This document shows, piece by piece, positions 20,338 to 28,794 of a stretch of DNA of 64,000 bases (position 1 is the stretch's first letter; every line of letters starts with the position of its first letter). The DNA lies in the NCBI RefSeq assembly GCF_009651005.1, contig NZ_WHVW01000012.1, forward strand, positions 35,930-99,929, written 5' to 3'. The position numbers and the translations under genes were made by a program. The stretch is from Sporosarcina obsidiansis. Its GTDB lineage: Bacteria > Bacillota > Bacilli > Bacillales_A > Planococcaceae. The notes beneath the pieces were generated by a model. The model ran no database searches and had not been told where the DNA came from. It was given only the letters and a program-made list of their open reading frames with translations.

Positions 20338-20418
20338 TTTCATCTTTCATCCTGTAATCCCACTACCAATCATGCTATCTTGTAAATAGTCCATCCAAAA
20401 CAGAAAGGGGTTTTGAAG

Positions 20419-21195
20419 ATGCAGGAAATTCATTATGAACAAAAGAATGCGATCGCGTACATCACCTTAAATCGACCGGACGCGATGAACGCATTCAACT
20501 ACAAAATGTTGACCGAACTCGGACAAGTGGTGGAGGCCATACGAATTGATTCTGACATTCGTGCCGTCATTTTTACGGGGAGTGGAGACCGTGCTTTTAG
20601 TGTGGGGGCTGATCTGAAGGAGCGAAAACTGCTGACAGAAGCAAAAGTCAGGCGTAATTTGAACAAAATCGGTGATGTCTTCACAATGATCGATCATCTA
20701 CCGCAGCCAACAATCGCAGCTGTCAACGGCTTTGCATTTGGCGGTGGATTGGAACTTGCATTAGCTTGCGACTTCCGGATTGCGGCAGACCATGCAGTAA
20801 TGGGGCTAACAGAAACAGGGCTCGCTATTATTCCGGGCGCTGGTGGTACGCAGCGGTTGCCTCGGCTAATTGGAGAAGCGAAAGCGTTAGAATTGATTTT
20901 AACAGCAAAACGACTCACGGCAGAGGAAGCCCTACAGTATGGTTTATTAACACAAATAGCCCCCACTGACCAATTAATGGAAACTGTAGAAGCGTTTGTG
21001 AATTCATTTTTGGTAAATGGACCTGTTGCCATTCAGCAAGCGAAATTCGCTATCAAGCACGGGATGAATACGGACTTGCAGACAGGGCTTGCGATCGAGC
21101 GAAAGGCGTATGAAATGACATTACCTACCGAAGATCGGATCGAGGCACTTACTGCTTTTGCAGAAAAGCGTCCGCCTGTTTATAAAGGGAGATGA
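20419..21195 (+). CDS. Enoyl-CoA hydratase/isomerase family protein
   Basis: 258 residues, crotonase superfamily. The CoA/oxyanion segments are AFSVGADLKE (about 60-69) and NGFAFGGGLELALACD (about 103-118); the catalytic region TETGLAIIPGAGGTQRL keeps the crotonase Glu. It hydrates 2-enoyl-CoA in beta-oxidation or a related acyl-CoA pathway; the exact substrate cannot be read from sequence. ATG 20419 with AAGGGG eight bases upstream is preferred over TTG 20413. It is monocistronic; the nearest other fatty-acid gene is the acyl-CoA ligase at 28.8 kb. Confidence 0.9.
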   Translation: MQEIHYEQKNAIAYITLNRPDAMNAFNYKMLTELGQVVEAIRIDSDIRAVIFTGSGDRAFSVGADLKERKLLTEAKVRRNLNKIGDVFTMIDHLPQPTIAAVNGFAFGGGLELALACDFRIAADHAVMGLTETGLAIIPGAGGTQRLPRLIGEAKALELILTAKRLTAEEALQYGLLTQIAPTDQLMETVEAFVNSFLVNGPVAIQQAKFAIKHGMNTDLQTGLAIERKAYEMTLPTEDRIEALTAFAEKRPPVYKGR

Positions 21196-21278
21196 CACCA
21201 TAATGAAGTAACTGTCCAGAAAATCAATGAATAATGACTTTCTTCTATGGACAGCTTCTTTACTTCTGATCGTTTCAA

Positions 21279-21404
21279 AGTTGATGTTTGGAGCGGTGTG
21301 GGCTGGGTTTGGCTCGGTCTGATGTAGGTTTGGCTCGGTTCAACAAGACTTTCGCGCGGTGCGAGCAGACTTTCGCTCGGTTCTACTGTACTTTCGCGCG
21401 GTTA
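21279..21404 (-). repeat. 21-bp periodic repeat array 2 (6 units)
   Basis: Six units of exactly 21 bp on the minus strand. Cores are ACCGCGCGAAA, ACCGAGCGAAA, ACCGAGCCAAA and ACCGCTCCAAA, each followed by eight variable bases. It lies in the convergent gap between the enoyl-CoA hydratase and the FliS-like gene. A weak hairpin (CTGTCCA...TGGACAG, 21212-21254) just before it may be the terminator of the hydratase gene. Confidence 0.92.
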
Positions 21405-21431
21405 GAGCAAAATCTCTCATTGTATAACATT

Positions 21432-21830
21432 TCACAGCACATCCGTCGTAAAACGCTGGCGTCGCTGATTTTGACGAGCGCTACTCCACGCTTCCAGAAG
21501 CTGCTCTACCTGTTCACGGATTTCCGGCAGCAGTTCATAGCGTTTATGTAATTGCACAGTTAATAGACTTTGATTGATGACCACATATTGCAACACGAGA
21601 CGTTTGCCTTCTTCGCTTCGATGATCCACTACGCCCATTAGCTCAAATAATACGTATTGGAGCTTTTTCAATGGCTCGGAAACGTCAGGGTTGGCTACTC
21701 GTTCCGTGGTAGCTTGTGTCTCTACTAGCAAGTTGCTCATTTCACTCAGCAATTGAATAATGGAGTCAATCGTCGGGGTCGTCGTGCTGGCTGTCGTTTG
21801 ATAGACTTCAATCGCACGTTTTACGTACAT
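21432..21830 (-). CDS. FliS-like putative flagellar chaperone
   Basis: 132 residues, all helical. The opening YVKRAIEVYQTTAS and the closing YELLPEIREQVEQLLEAW resemble FliS (typical length 125-135), which binds flagellin's C-terminal helix. Similarity is judged by eye and is modest. ATG 21830 has GGAG eight bases upstream; a longer frame exists but lacks a ribosome site. It is divergent from a short flagellin, and both have SigD-like -10 elements, so it may be that flagellin's dedicated chaperone. Confidence 0.6.
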   Translation of the reverse strand: MYVKRAIEVYQTTASTTTPTIDSIIQLLSEMSNLLVETQATTERVANPDVSEPLKKLQYVLFELMGVVDHRSEEGKRLVLQYVVINQSLLTVQLHKRYELLPEIREQVEQLLEAWSSARQNQRRQRFTTDVL

Positions 21831-21858
21831 GCGGCTCACTCCAAATGTTTTTCTTTTA

Positions 21859-21885
21859 TTATCGTCCGATTTCAATTGATTTTGA
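21859..21885 (-). promoter_or_regulatory. Possible SigD promoter of the FliS-like gene
   Basis: Minus-strand TCAA, 15 bases, GACGATAA (two mismatches to the -10). It is interleaved with the plus-strand SigD promoter for the short flagellin. Confidence 0.4.
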
Positions 21886-21902
21886 ATGAAATGTGCCGAT
21901 AT
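21876..21902 (+). promoter_or_regulatory. SigD promoter of the short flagellin
   Basis: A perfect SigD -10, GCCGATAT (21895-21902), with TTGA 15 bases upstream in place of TAAA, 42 bases before the start codon. Confidence 0.65.
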
Positions 21903-21943
21903 AAAATGGGATATCCAAATGAATAGGTAAAGTAGGTGAAAGG

Positions 21944-22753
21944 ATGCGAATACACAGCCAAGAACATATTGCGTTTTCAACGAACCGTGCGCAAAGGAAT
22001 GCGACGGACATTGAAAAGACGCTCTTGAAGCTCGGCAGCGGTTCGAAAGTAGCAAAAGGAAGTCAAAATGCTTCTGGTTTAGCTATTTCTGAGACGATGC
22101 GTGCTCAAATTCGGGGACTTTCCCAGGCGCAGCGCAATATGCAAGACGGACTTTCCGTGCTTGAATCTTCGAATGAAGGATTGAACAATGTTAATGAATT
22201 ACTGCAGCGCGCACGTGAAATGGCAGTTGCTGCCGCAAATGGTACATTGACCGATCAGGACCGTGAAGCAAGCGCTATGGAATTGAACCAGATTATGGAG
22301 TCCATCAACGATACAGCAGGAAAATTGGAATTCAATACGAAACATATCTTAGGTGACAATGCGCCCATCGTTCTGCAAGTCGGAGCAAATCCAGGACAGC
22401 AGATGACGATTGGTAACATCGATGTCAGTACGAAAACACTCGGTCTAGACGGGGCTTCCATCTCGACACGGGAAGATGCGGAAAAATTAATTTCTACGAT
22501 CGACAAAGCAATCGGCACCATCAGCAGTCACTTGACGAAAGTCGGCTCTGAAATGGAGGCGATCGAGCATCATCTGACGAATGCGTTAGTGTTCGAAGGA
22601 AACTTGACCAAATCGCTGTCATTGCTTGCAGATACGGATATGGCAGAGGAAATGATGAATTTCGTCCAGCAAGATATCCGGCAAAAAGGTGACCAACTGC
22701 TGATTAAGACAGTAAACAGTAATTTACAGGACGTTTTATCCATCTTGAAATAA
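21944..22753 (+). CDS. Second, short flagellin
   Basis: 269 residues made only of the conserved N-terminal (about 1-140: GSGSKVAKGSQNASGLAISE, MQDGLSVLE) and C-terminal (about 190-269: DTDMAEEMMNFVQQDI, ending LQDVLSILK) D0/D1 domains, with almost no variable region. The N-terminus MRIHSQEHIAFSTNRA departs from the usual MxINHNI. It may be a minor filament subunit, an adaptor or a stress-phase flagellin. A SigD-type -10 lies upstream and a strong terminator downstream. It is separate from the main hag locus by 10 kb and divergent from a FliS-like gene. Confidence 0.88.
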   Translation: MRIHSQEHIAFSTNRAQRNATDIEKTLLKLGSGSKVAKGSQNASGLAISETMRAQIRGLSQAQRNMQDGLSVLESSNEGLNNVNELLQRAREMAVAAANGTLTDQDREASAMELNQIMESINDTAGKLEFNTKHILGDNAPIVLQVGANPGQQMTIGNIDVSTKTLGLDGASISTREDAEKLISTIDKAIGTISSHLTKVGSEMEAIEHHLTNALVFEGNLTKSLSLLADTDMAEEMMNFVQQDIRQKGDQLLIKTVNSNLQDVLSILK

Positions 22754-22758
22754 ACAGT

Positions 22759-22794
22759 AAAAACCTTCCAATTTATTCATTGGAAGGTTTTTTC
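22759..22794. terminator. Bidirectional terminator between the short flagellin and comFB
   Basis: Stem AAACCTTCCAAT/ATTGGAAGGTTT with T runs on both strands. The comFB stop codon lies in its loop. Confidence 0.88.
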
Positions 22795-23075
22795 ATGGTA
22801 TTCATGTTTTCACAGCGTGGGTTTTCTGCTACGATACCGGCAGCCCAGGCTACTTTTGTTAAGATAGCCGTGGCTCCCTGGCGATCGGCTTGATGAACTG
22901 CTCGTATGTAGGCACTGTTTGCTTGATCCACGATATATCGAGGTGGTAGATTGTTCAACGTCATCGCCAGCACATCATTCATACAATGCGTACATGTGCA
23001 TGGCATATTCAGTTGTTCTTTATACTCCCCAATGACATCCCGGACCACAATCTCCATAACATTTTGCACTTTCAT
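22773..23075 (-). CDS. comFB: ComFB, late competence development protein
   Basis: 100 residues from ATG 23075 (ribosome site AAGGGG nine bases upstream), the usual ComFB size. Family segments are VMEIVVRDVIGEYKEQL, the zinc-type pair CTCTHC (about 27-32) and ALTLNNLPPRYIV-like NNLPPRYIV. An in-frame extension to 23183 would add a second CxxC/CxxH cluster but has no ribosome site. The role in competence is undefined. In B. subtilis it lies between comFA and comFC; here it is alone, 3.5 kb away beside the short flagellin. Confidence 0.85.
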   Translation of the reverse strand: MKVQNVMEIVVRDVIGEYKEQLNMPCTCTHCMNDVLAMTLNNLPPRYIVDQANSAYIRAVHQADRQGATAILTKVAWAAGIVAENPRCENMNTMKKPSNE

Positions 23076-23200
23076 AATCTGATACCCCTTAGCAGACTTT
23101 CCGTGCACAGGACACGGAAAGTTAGTGTGACGCTTGATACCTCTACATACATTGCATGAATATGTAGTTTTTAGTAAGAACATTTATTCATGTACTCTTC

Positions 23201-24646
23201 TTATTTCGACAAGATTATCTTTTTCTTTAGTAATTCTTTTCCTGAAATTCCAGGCTTCGTCATTTCGAACGGATGTAGGATCTGATCCAGTTCTTCTTCT
23301 GTCAGCACTTTCTTTTCAATACACAGCTCACGAATAGATTTATTTGATAGCAATGCTTCTTTTGCAATTTGAGTTGCGACTTCGTATCCAACGTGTGGAT
23401 TGATCGCTGTGATGACGCCAATACTTTTCTCAACATACTCTTCTAAGTGCTCAACGTTTGCTGTAATGCCGTCTAAGCAATAGTCGCGGAAAACTTCAAA
23501 TACATTTGTCATAATTTTGAGTGACTGCAATAAATTGAAGACGAGAACAGGCTCCATGACGTTCAATTCGAATTGACCGGCTTCAGAAGCTAAGGCAATT
23601 GTGGTATCGTTACCGACAACTTGGAACGCTACTTGGTTCATAACTTCAGCCATTACAGGATTCACTTTACCTGGCATGATGGAAGAGCCGGGCTGTCTTG
23701 CGGGCAATGATATCTCTGATAAGCCTGTGCGAGGACCAGATGCCATCAAACGCAGGTCATTACAGATTTTCGACATGTTCAACATCGTACCGCGCAATGC
23801 CGCAGACACTTGTACATAGGAATCGGTGTTTTGTGTCGCATCTACTAAATGAGTAGACGATTTTAATTCAAACCCACTATTATCAGACAAATAGCTCGCT
23901 ACCTTTTCGATATAGAGTGGATCAGCATTCAAACCTGTACCGACAGCCGTAGCTCCCATATTGATTTCATACAAATACACTCTAGAGACACGAACACGTT
24001 CGATGTCACGTCGCAACACCATTGCGTATGCTTCGAATTCTTGTCCTAGACGAATTGGAACTGCGTCTTGTAAGTGTGTACGACCCATTTTCAATACAGA
24101 TTGGAACTCAATCGACTTTTTCAAGAAGGTCTTATGAAGTGACTCCATCACACCAAGTAATTTGTCGACTTTCATGAGTGTCGCAATATGAATCGCAGTC
24201 GGGAATGCATCATTCGTTGATTGCGCCATATTGACGTGTGAATTCGGACTAATAATCTGGTAGGCACCTTTCTCATGTCCTAAGATTTCTAGCGCACGAT
24301 TGGCAATGACTTCATTGGCATTCATATTGATCGATGTGCCCGCACCGCCTTGAATCGGGTCCACTAAAAACTGATCGCGCAATGCACCATTTATGACTTC
24401 ATCCGATGCCTGAATGATGGCATCTGCTAAATCTTCATCCAATTGACCGATATCACGGTTTGCTTGTGCAGCGGATTTTTTTACTATCGCAATGGCACGA
24501 ATCAAATCACGGTTGACTCGATAGCCGGTAATCGGAAAGTTTTCAGCAGCCCGTAGCGTCTGAATACCATAATAGGCATTTTGCGGCACCTTTTTCTCCC
24601 CAATAAAATCCTTTTCAATTCTGTACAGTAATTCCTCTTCCATCAT
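23201..24646 (-). CDS. aspA: Aspartate ammonia-lyase (aspartase)
   Basis: 481 residues, fumarase/aspartase superfamily. The substrate-site motifs are GGAGTSINMNANEV (about 100-113), SPNSHVNMAQSTNDAFPTA and the flexible catalytic loop GSSIMPGKVNP near 325-335. It reversibly deaminates L-aspartate to fumarate and ammonia. GxSxxMPxKxN also fits fumarase C, but the N-terminal RIEKDFIGEKKVP and YGIQTLRAAENF are aspartase-like. It is monocistronic. Confidence 0.9.
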   Translation of the reverse strand: MMEEELLYRIEKDFIGEKKVPQNAYYGIQTLRAAENFPITGYRVNRDLIRAIAIVKKSAAQANRDIGQLDEDLADAIIQASDEVINGALRDQFLVDPIQGGAGTSINMNANEVIANRALEILGHEKGAYQIISPNSHVNMAQSTNDAFPTAIHIATLMKVDKLLGVMESLHKTFLKKSIEFQSVLKMGRTHLQDAVPIRLGQEFEAYAMVLRRDIERVRVSRVYLYEINMGATAVGTGLNADPLYIEKVASYLSDNSGFELKSSTHLVDATQNTDSYVQVSAALRGTMLNMSKICNDLRLMASGPRTGLSEISLPARQPGSSIMPGKVNPVMAEVMNQVAFQVVGNDTTIALASEAGQFELNVMEPVLVFNLLQSLKIMTNVFEVFRDYCLDGITANVEHLEEYVEKSIGVITAINPHVGYEVATQIAKEALLSNKSIRELCIEKKVLTEEELDQILHPFEMTKPGISGKELLKKKIILSK

Positions 24647-24749
24647 GCAGTACCTCTTCTCAAATATTTTTCCTGCAACTCAAAATTCCATCCAATTCTA
24701 TACGATGTACGTTCGAGGTTTGGCAGGGTATTTACTATTTCATCTTACC

Positions 24750-26720
24750 TCAAAGATACCGTTCAAACCACCCGATAATTTCTTCGAGTCGTGCTACACG
24801 CAAATTCGGTTTCCCTGTTCTGGATAAATTATGGTCAGATTCCGGGAAACGAACAAATTCCGTCACCTTTCCTAAATCTTTCATTGTAATGAACAACTGC
24901 TCCGCTTGTTCGATTGGACAGCGAAAATCTTTTTCAGAATGCAAAATCAACAATGGTGTTTCAATTTGCTCCGCATATCTAAGAGGCGAATGCTTCCATA
25001 ACAACTCCGCGTTTCGCATATCAGCTTTCAACTGCCAGTCGCTGAAATAATACCCAATATCCGACACTCCGAAAAAGCTAATCCAGTTACTTATCGAACG
25101 TTGCGTGACGGCTGCTTTGAAACGATTCGTATGACCCACGATCCAATTCGTCATGAATCCACCGTAACTGCCTCCTGTCACACCGAGCCGATCTTTGTCA
25201 ATCCATGTTTCCTGCGCGAGTACTGCATCCAGTCCTGCCATGATATCCTCGTAATCACCGCCACCATAATCACCTCGCACACTATCGACAAATACTTGAC
25301 TATAGCCATGACTGCCTCGTGGATTGATATACAAGACGCCATAACCATTTGCAGCAAGCACTTGTAGCTCGTGGAAATACGTATTGCCATACATTGTATG
25401 CGGACCACCGTGGATTTCAACGATCAGTGGATAAGTATCCCCTTCCGCATAATTTGCCGGTTTCAACAGCCACCCATGCACGTCTGCGTCTCCATTTGTA
25501 TAATGAACAGCTTGCGGCTCTATAGGCTGTACTTTTTTCAGCCAATTGTCATTAAATGACGTAAGGGCCACTCGTTCACCTGTCATGATTGTCTGTAGAT
25601 ACAATTCGCCTGGGTGAGTCGGTGTACTGACCGTGATCAGAGCGAATTCTCCACTTGCAGCTATGTCATAGCCATACACATGCTCATCCTCGCCAGTCGC
25701 TGGATAAATAGCACCATCAAGCGTTGCAGCGTACAATCTCACATCGCCCATGACCGAAAGTTGAAAGTATAGCTGGTCATCAACCGTCCACACAACACCT
25801 GGTGCTACTGCTTGCTGTAAATGGTCGGAAATACTAACGTCTCCAACTGGCGCATCAATTGCTGCAGTCAAATTCATTGTGATACCGTTTGCTTGGTCAT
25901 AAACAAAAACATCCGATTGCGTCGCATTCTTGAACATCAAATCCGCTCCGACATAGGCGATATAGCGGTCATCTTTTGAAAAACTAACATCACCGAAGTA
26001 CCCTTGTTCATTAAGTAGTATCGTCTCTTCTCGCGTTTCTATGTCAACTAAGAGGAGTGGCGAGCTAAAATCCTGATCGTCCTGCTCCATTCGCTTGATA
26101 CCGATGACCAATTGCTTTCCATCATGAGACACAGCTTCCAATGAATGATTAGTTGGTTCATTCGTAAAATTAGACACACTATGGGTCGCGATGTCCACAA
26201 AACCAATTTGTGCGAACTGATCTTGCGGTACTATACCCACACCATCCGCTTTGTATTTCATTTTCGTAATGCGCACGGGTTTTGGGAACTCTTCTTTTGT
26301 TTCCTCTATCGTTGAAAATGTCTCACCTGTTTTGACGCTACCGCTAAACCAAATCTTCTGCCCACACGGCGACCACTGAAACGAATCAACGCCATTTTTG
26401 CAATCCGTCAGTTGCCGCGCTTCTCCTCCAGCAGTTTGTAACACGTACAGCTGATTCTTTTCCGTTCGGTTTGAAAGGAATGCAAGCATTGTTCCGTCTG
26501 CAGACCATTTCGGCGAGCTCACTCGTTGCTTACCGAATGTCCACTGCGTCACATTCTTCGTCTGCAAATCGACATGATGGATAGCAGAGTCATATGTATT
26601 GCCCTCTTTATTTAGCTCTGTCACTACGATTACTGCTTCCCGGTCATCAGGTGACAAGACAGGATTTGTCACCGATTTCGTCTCAAATAAATCTTCAATT
26701 ACCACTGGTCGTTTCGTCAT
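24750..26720 (-). CDS. S9 family prolyl oligopeptidase-type peptidase
   Basis: 656 residues. An N-terminal seven-bladed beta-propeller (about 1-370, with repeated SPKWSADGTMLAF-like WD40/TolB blades) is followed by an alpha/beta hydrolase domain. The nucleophile is in GGSYGGFM (~507), the Asp in EKDFRCP and the His in SDHNLS near the C-terminus. It is a cytoplasmic acylaminoacyl-peptidase or dipeptidyl peptidase-type enzyme. ATG 26720 with AGGAGG upstream is preferred to the ATG at 26756. It is monocistronic. Confidence 0.92.
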   Translation of the reverse strand: MTKRPVVIEDLFETKSVTNPVLSPDDREAVIVVTELNKEGNTYDSAIHHVDLQTKNVTQWTFGKQRVSSPKWSADGTMLAFLSNRTEKNQLYVLQTAGGEARQLTDCKNGVDSFQWSPCGQKIWFSGSVKTGETFSTIEETKEEFPKPVRITKMKYKADGVGIVPQDQFAQIGFVDIATHSVSNFTNEPTNHSLEAVSHDGKQLVIGIKRMEQDDQDFSSPLLLVDIETREETILLNEQGYFGDVSFSKDDRYIAYVGADLMFKNATQSDVFVYDQANGITMNLTAAIDAPVGDVSISDHLQQAVAPGVVWTVDDQLYFQLSVMGDVRLYAATLDGAIYPATGEDEHVYGYDIAASGEFALITVSTPTHPGELYLQTIMTGERVALTSFNDNWLKKVQPIEPQAVHYTNGDADVHGWLLKPANYAEGDTYPLIVEIHGGPHTMYGNTYFHELQVLAANGYGVLYINPRGSHGYSQVFVDSVRGDYGGGDYEDIMAGLDAVLAQETWIDKDRLGVTGGSYGGFMTNWIVGHTNRFKAAVTQRSISNWISFFGVSDIGYYFSDWQLKADMRNAELLWKHSPLRYAEQIETPLLILHSEKDFRCPIEQAEQLFITMKDLGKVTEFVRFPESDHNLSRTGKPNLRVARLEEIIGWFERYL

Positions 26721-26808
26721 CCGATCCCTCCTACTCTTCTTTATAAACCATAACAATTATAGAAGGTTATTAGCAATTATTTGATCATTCTTATTTACTT
26801 CTTCCAAA

Positions 26809-26856
26809 ATAAAACAAGTGATGAAGACCCTATTGGGATTCGTCACTTGTTTTGTT
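26809..26856 (-). terminator. Terminator of the chemoreceptor gene
   Basis: Fifteen-bp stem AAAACAAGTGATGAA/TTCGTCACTTGTTTT with one wobble, followed on the minus strand by TTTTATTTTG. Confidence 0.8.
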
Positions 26857-26936
26857 TAGTCGGGAATATTTCTTTATGGGAGGATGTGGGATTCTATGAG
26901 CGCTTGCCCGGACAAAACAAGAGACTAGCTTCCCCG

Positions 26937-28658
26937 CTAGATCTTAAACACTGCAATCATTTTCTGTAGTTTTTCTGCCATATTGTTCAATACGGAAGAG
27001 GTATGGGACATTTCGGACATGGATGCATTTTGCTGTTCAGCCGCCGCCACGATATCCTGCGCACTGTCTTCCATTCTCTCGGACATTGTGGCAGCATCAT
27101 CGGCCAATGCTTTCACCTGCTGAATCGCTGTATGGATTTCCTCACTTAAGCTAGCAATGTCGACCGACTGTTGAGAGACTTCTTGGATTTGTTCTGCAAT
27201 CTGTCTGAAATTATCGCCTGAATGGTGGATCATCGTGAGGCCGTCTTGCACAAACGCTTTGGATGTATCCATGGCGTGCATCGCTCCACCGACTTCACGC
27301 TGAATTTCTCCAATTAACAGCGCAATCTCATCAGCTGCGCTCCCAGAATCAGATGCTAATTTTCGTACTTCATCCGCCACGACCGCGAATCCCTTGCCAT
27401 GTTCACCTGCACGCGCGGCTTCGATCGCAGCGTTTAATGCTAATAAATTCGTTTGCTCTGCAATACCTGTAATCAAAGCGACGATATTGCCAATTTCTTG
27501 CGATTTATTTTGCAACGAGTGAACGACTTCGCCCGTTTGTTCAGTAGATTGTTGGATATCGTCCATTTTCTGTACCGTAGAATTCATCATCTCCATTCCC
27601 CGTTGCGTCACCTCGGTGGTCTCAATCGACAGCATCGAGACTCTTTGAATCCGCTCAACCGTCTGTCCGATATTAGCAGCGATTTCTTCAACAATCAGAC
27701 TGCTATTCTTGGCAGCGGTCATTTGTTCAGAGGTATTATGTGACACGACAATGATTGAATCTGTAATTTGATCGGATGCTGCAGACGTTTGATTCGCACT
27801 TTCAGAGAATTGCAAGGAGTTTTCCGCCAGTGTTTCCACATGACGATGCAAATCAGAAACGAGATCATGCAGACGTTTTGTCATCTCATTAAAATGAATA
27901 GTCAATTGACCGATCTCGTCGTTAGACTGTATTTCTACAGCCGGTATTGTCAAATCCCCTTGTGCCATTTGCGCCACATGAGTCGATAATTGAACGATTG
28001 GATTTTTGATCGTTCGCAATAAATAGCGGATACCGACGATCGAAATGATCACCGCCAACCCGGTGCTACTCAGTAAAACCCACATCAAATTCGTGTATAA
28101 CTGTTCTCCCGCAAGCTCTATGTCTAGCAACTCCTGCTCATGCATTGTTTCCATTTCGTCTAGTTGTTGCTCAATGGAAGATATCGTCAAAATTGCATCA
28201 TAGGATTGAACAACTGCCGTTTCGGTTTGTCGTGCATTGCTTAGTTCGATAATCTCCCTAATTTGCCGGGAGAAAGTTTCCCACTCTTTCCCCATTTTTT
28301 GCAATGCGGATTTTTCGGTAGGCTTCGATAAAAGAGATTCATAAGTGACCAGTGCTTGATCGATTTCCGATTGTTCTGCCACAATACCTTCCGAATACTT
28401 TTTCTTGAATTCTTCTTTTTCCGACAAAATATGTCGTTGTGTTAGCGCCATCACTTGCTGAATTTGCAAATTCAATTGATTAATTTGCTCTACTTTTGGC
28501 AGTATTTCATTATTTATTTTATTCGTATTTTCGTTTAACTCATATGTACTGAAGATACCAGTTGCACTCATCCCTAAAATCAAGATCATCATCAGTGTAA
28601 AAATCACAATAAACTTCTTTTGCACATTCAAACCATTCAACTCCTGCTCATCTTTCAT
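26937..28658 (-). CDS. Methyl-accepting chemotaxis protein
   Basis: 573 residues. Transmembrane segments lie at about 14-39 and 188-212 around an extracellular four-helix-bundle sensor domain. A HAMP domain (about 210-262) and the long signalling coiled coil follow, with the hairpin tip [24 protein letters not shown]. The ligand is unknown. It signals to CheA/CheW, whose genes are outside the window. The upstream AGCGATAT could be a poor SigD -10 but lacks a matching -35. The ribosome site at the chosen ATG is weak. Confidence 0.93.
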   Translation of the reverse strand: MKDEQELNGLNVQKKFIVIFTLMMILILGMSATGIFSTYELNENTNKINNEILPKVEQINQLNLQIQQVMALTQRHILSEKEEFKKKYSEGIVAEQSEIDQALVTYESLLSKPTEKSALQKMGKEWETFSRQIREIIELSNARQTETAVVQSYDAILTISSIEQQLDEMETMHEQELLDIELAGEQLYTNLMWVLLSSTGLAVIISIVGIRYLLRTIKNPIVQLSTHVAQMAQGDLTIPAVEIQSNDEIGQLTIHFNEMTKRLHDLVSDLHRHVETLAENSLQFSESANQTSAASDQITDSIIVVSHNTSEQMTAAKNSSLIVEEIAANIGQTVERIQRVSMLSIETTEVTQRGMEMMNSTVQKMDDIQQSTEQTGEVVHSLQNKSQEIGNIVALITGIAEQTNLLALNAAIEAARAGEHGKGFAVVADEVRKLASDSGSAADEIALLIGEIQREVGGAMHAMDTSKAFVQDGLTMIHHSGDNFRQIAEQIQEVSQQSVDIASLSEEIHTAIQQVKALADDAATMSERMEDSAQDIVAAAEQQNASMSEMSHTSSVLNNMAEKLQKMIAVFKI

Positions 28659-28708
28659 TTCTCGTTATTTAAATATCGCTTACTTCCCTCAAGAACACAA
28701 TATGGCAA

Positions 28709-28742
28709 ATAAAAAAAACCTTCCGACACAACAGGAAGGTTC
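28709..28742 (-). terminator. Terminator of the acyl-CoA ligase gene
   Basis: Stem AACCTTCC/GGAAGGTT, loop of nine, followed by TTTTTTTT on the minus strand. Confidence 0.9.
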
Positions 28743-28794
28743 TTGATTTCTTTCCATATTCATATTAAAATTATTCACTTCTCCACTAATCAAA

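Noticed and set aside
20065..20343. Protein-coding gene of 92 codons
   Set aside because: It is made wholly of the 21-bp repeat units, whose period keeps any frame open; kept as a finding, not a CDS.
21288..21551. Plus-strand ORF of 87 codons
   Set aside because: It reads through repeat array 2 and then antisense into the FliS-like gene.
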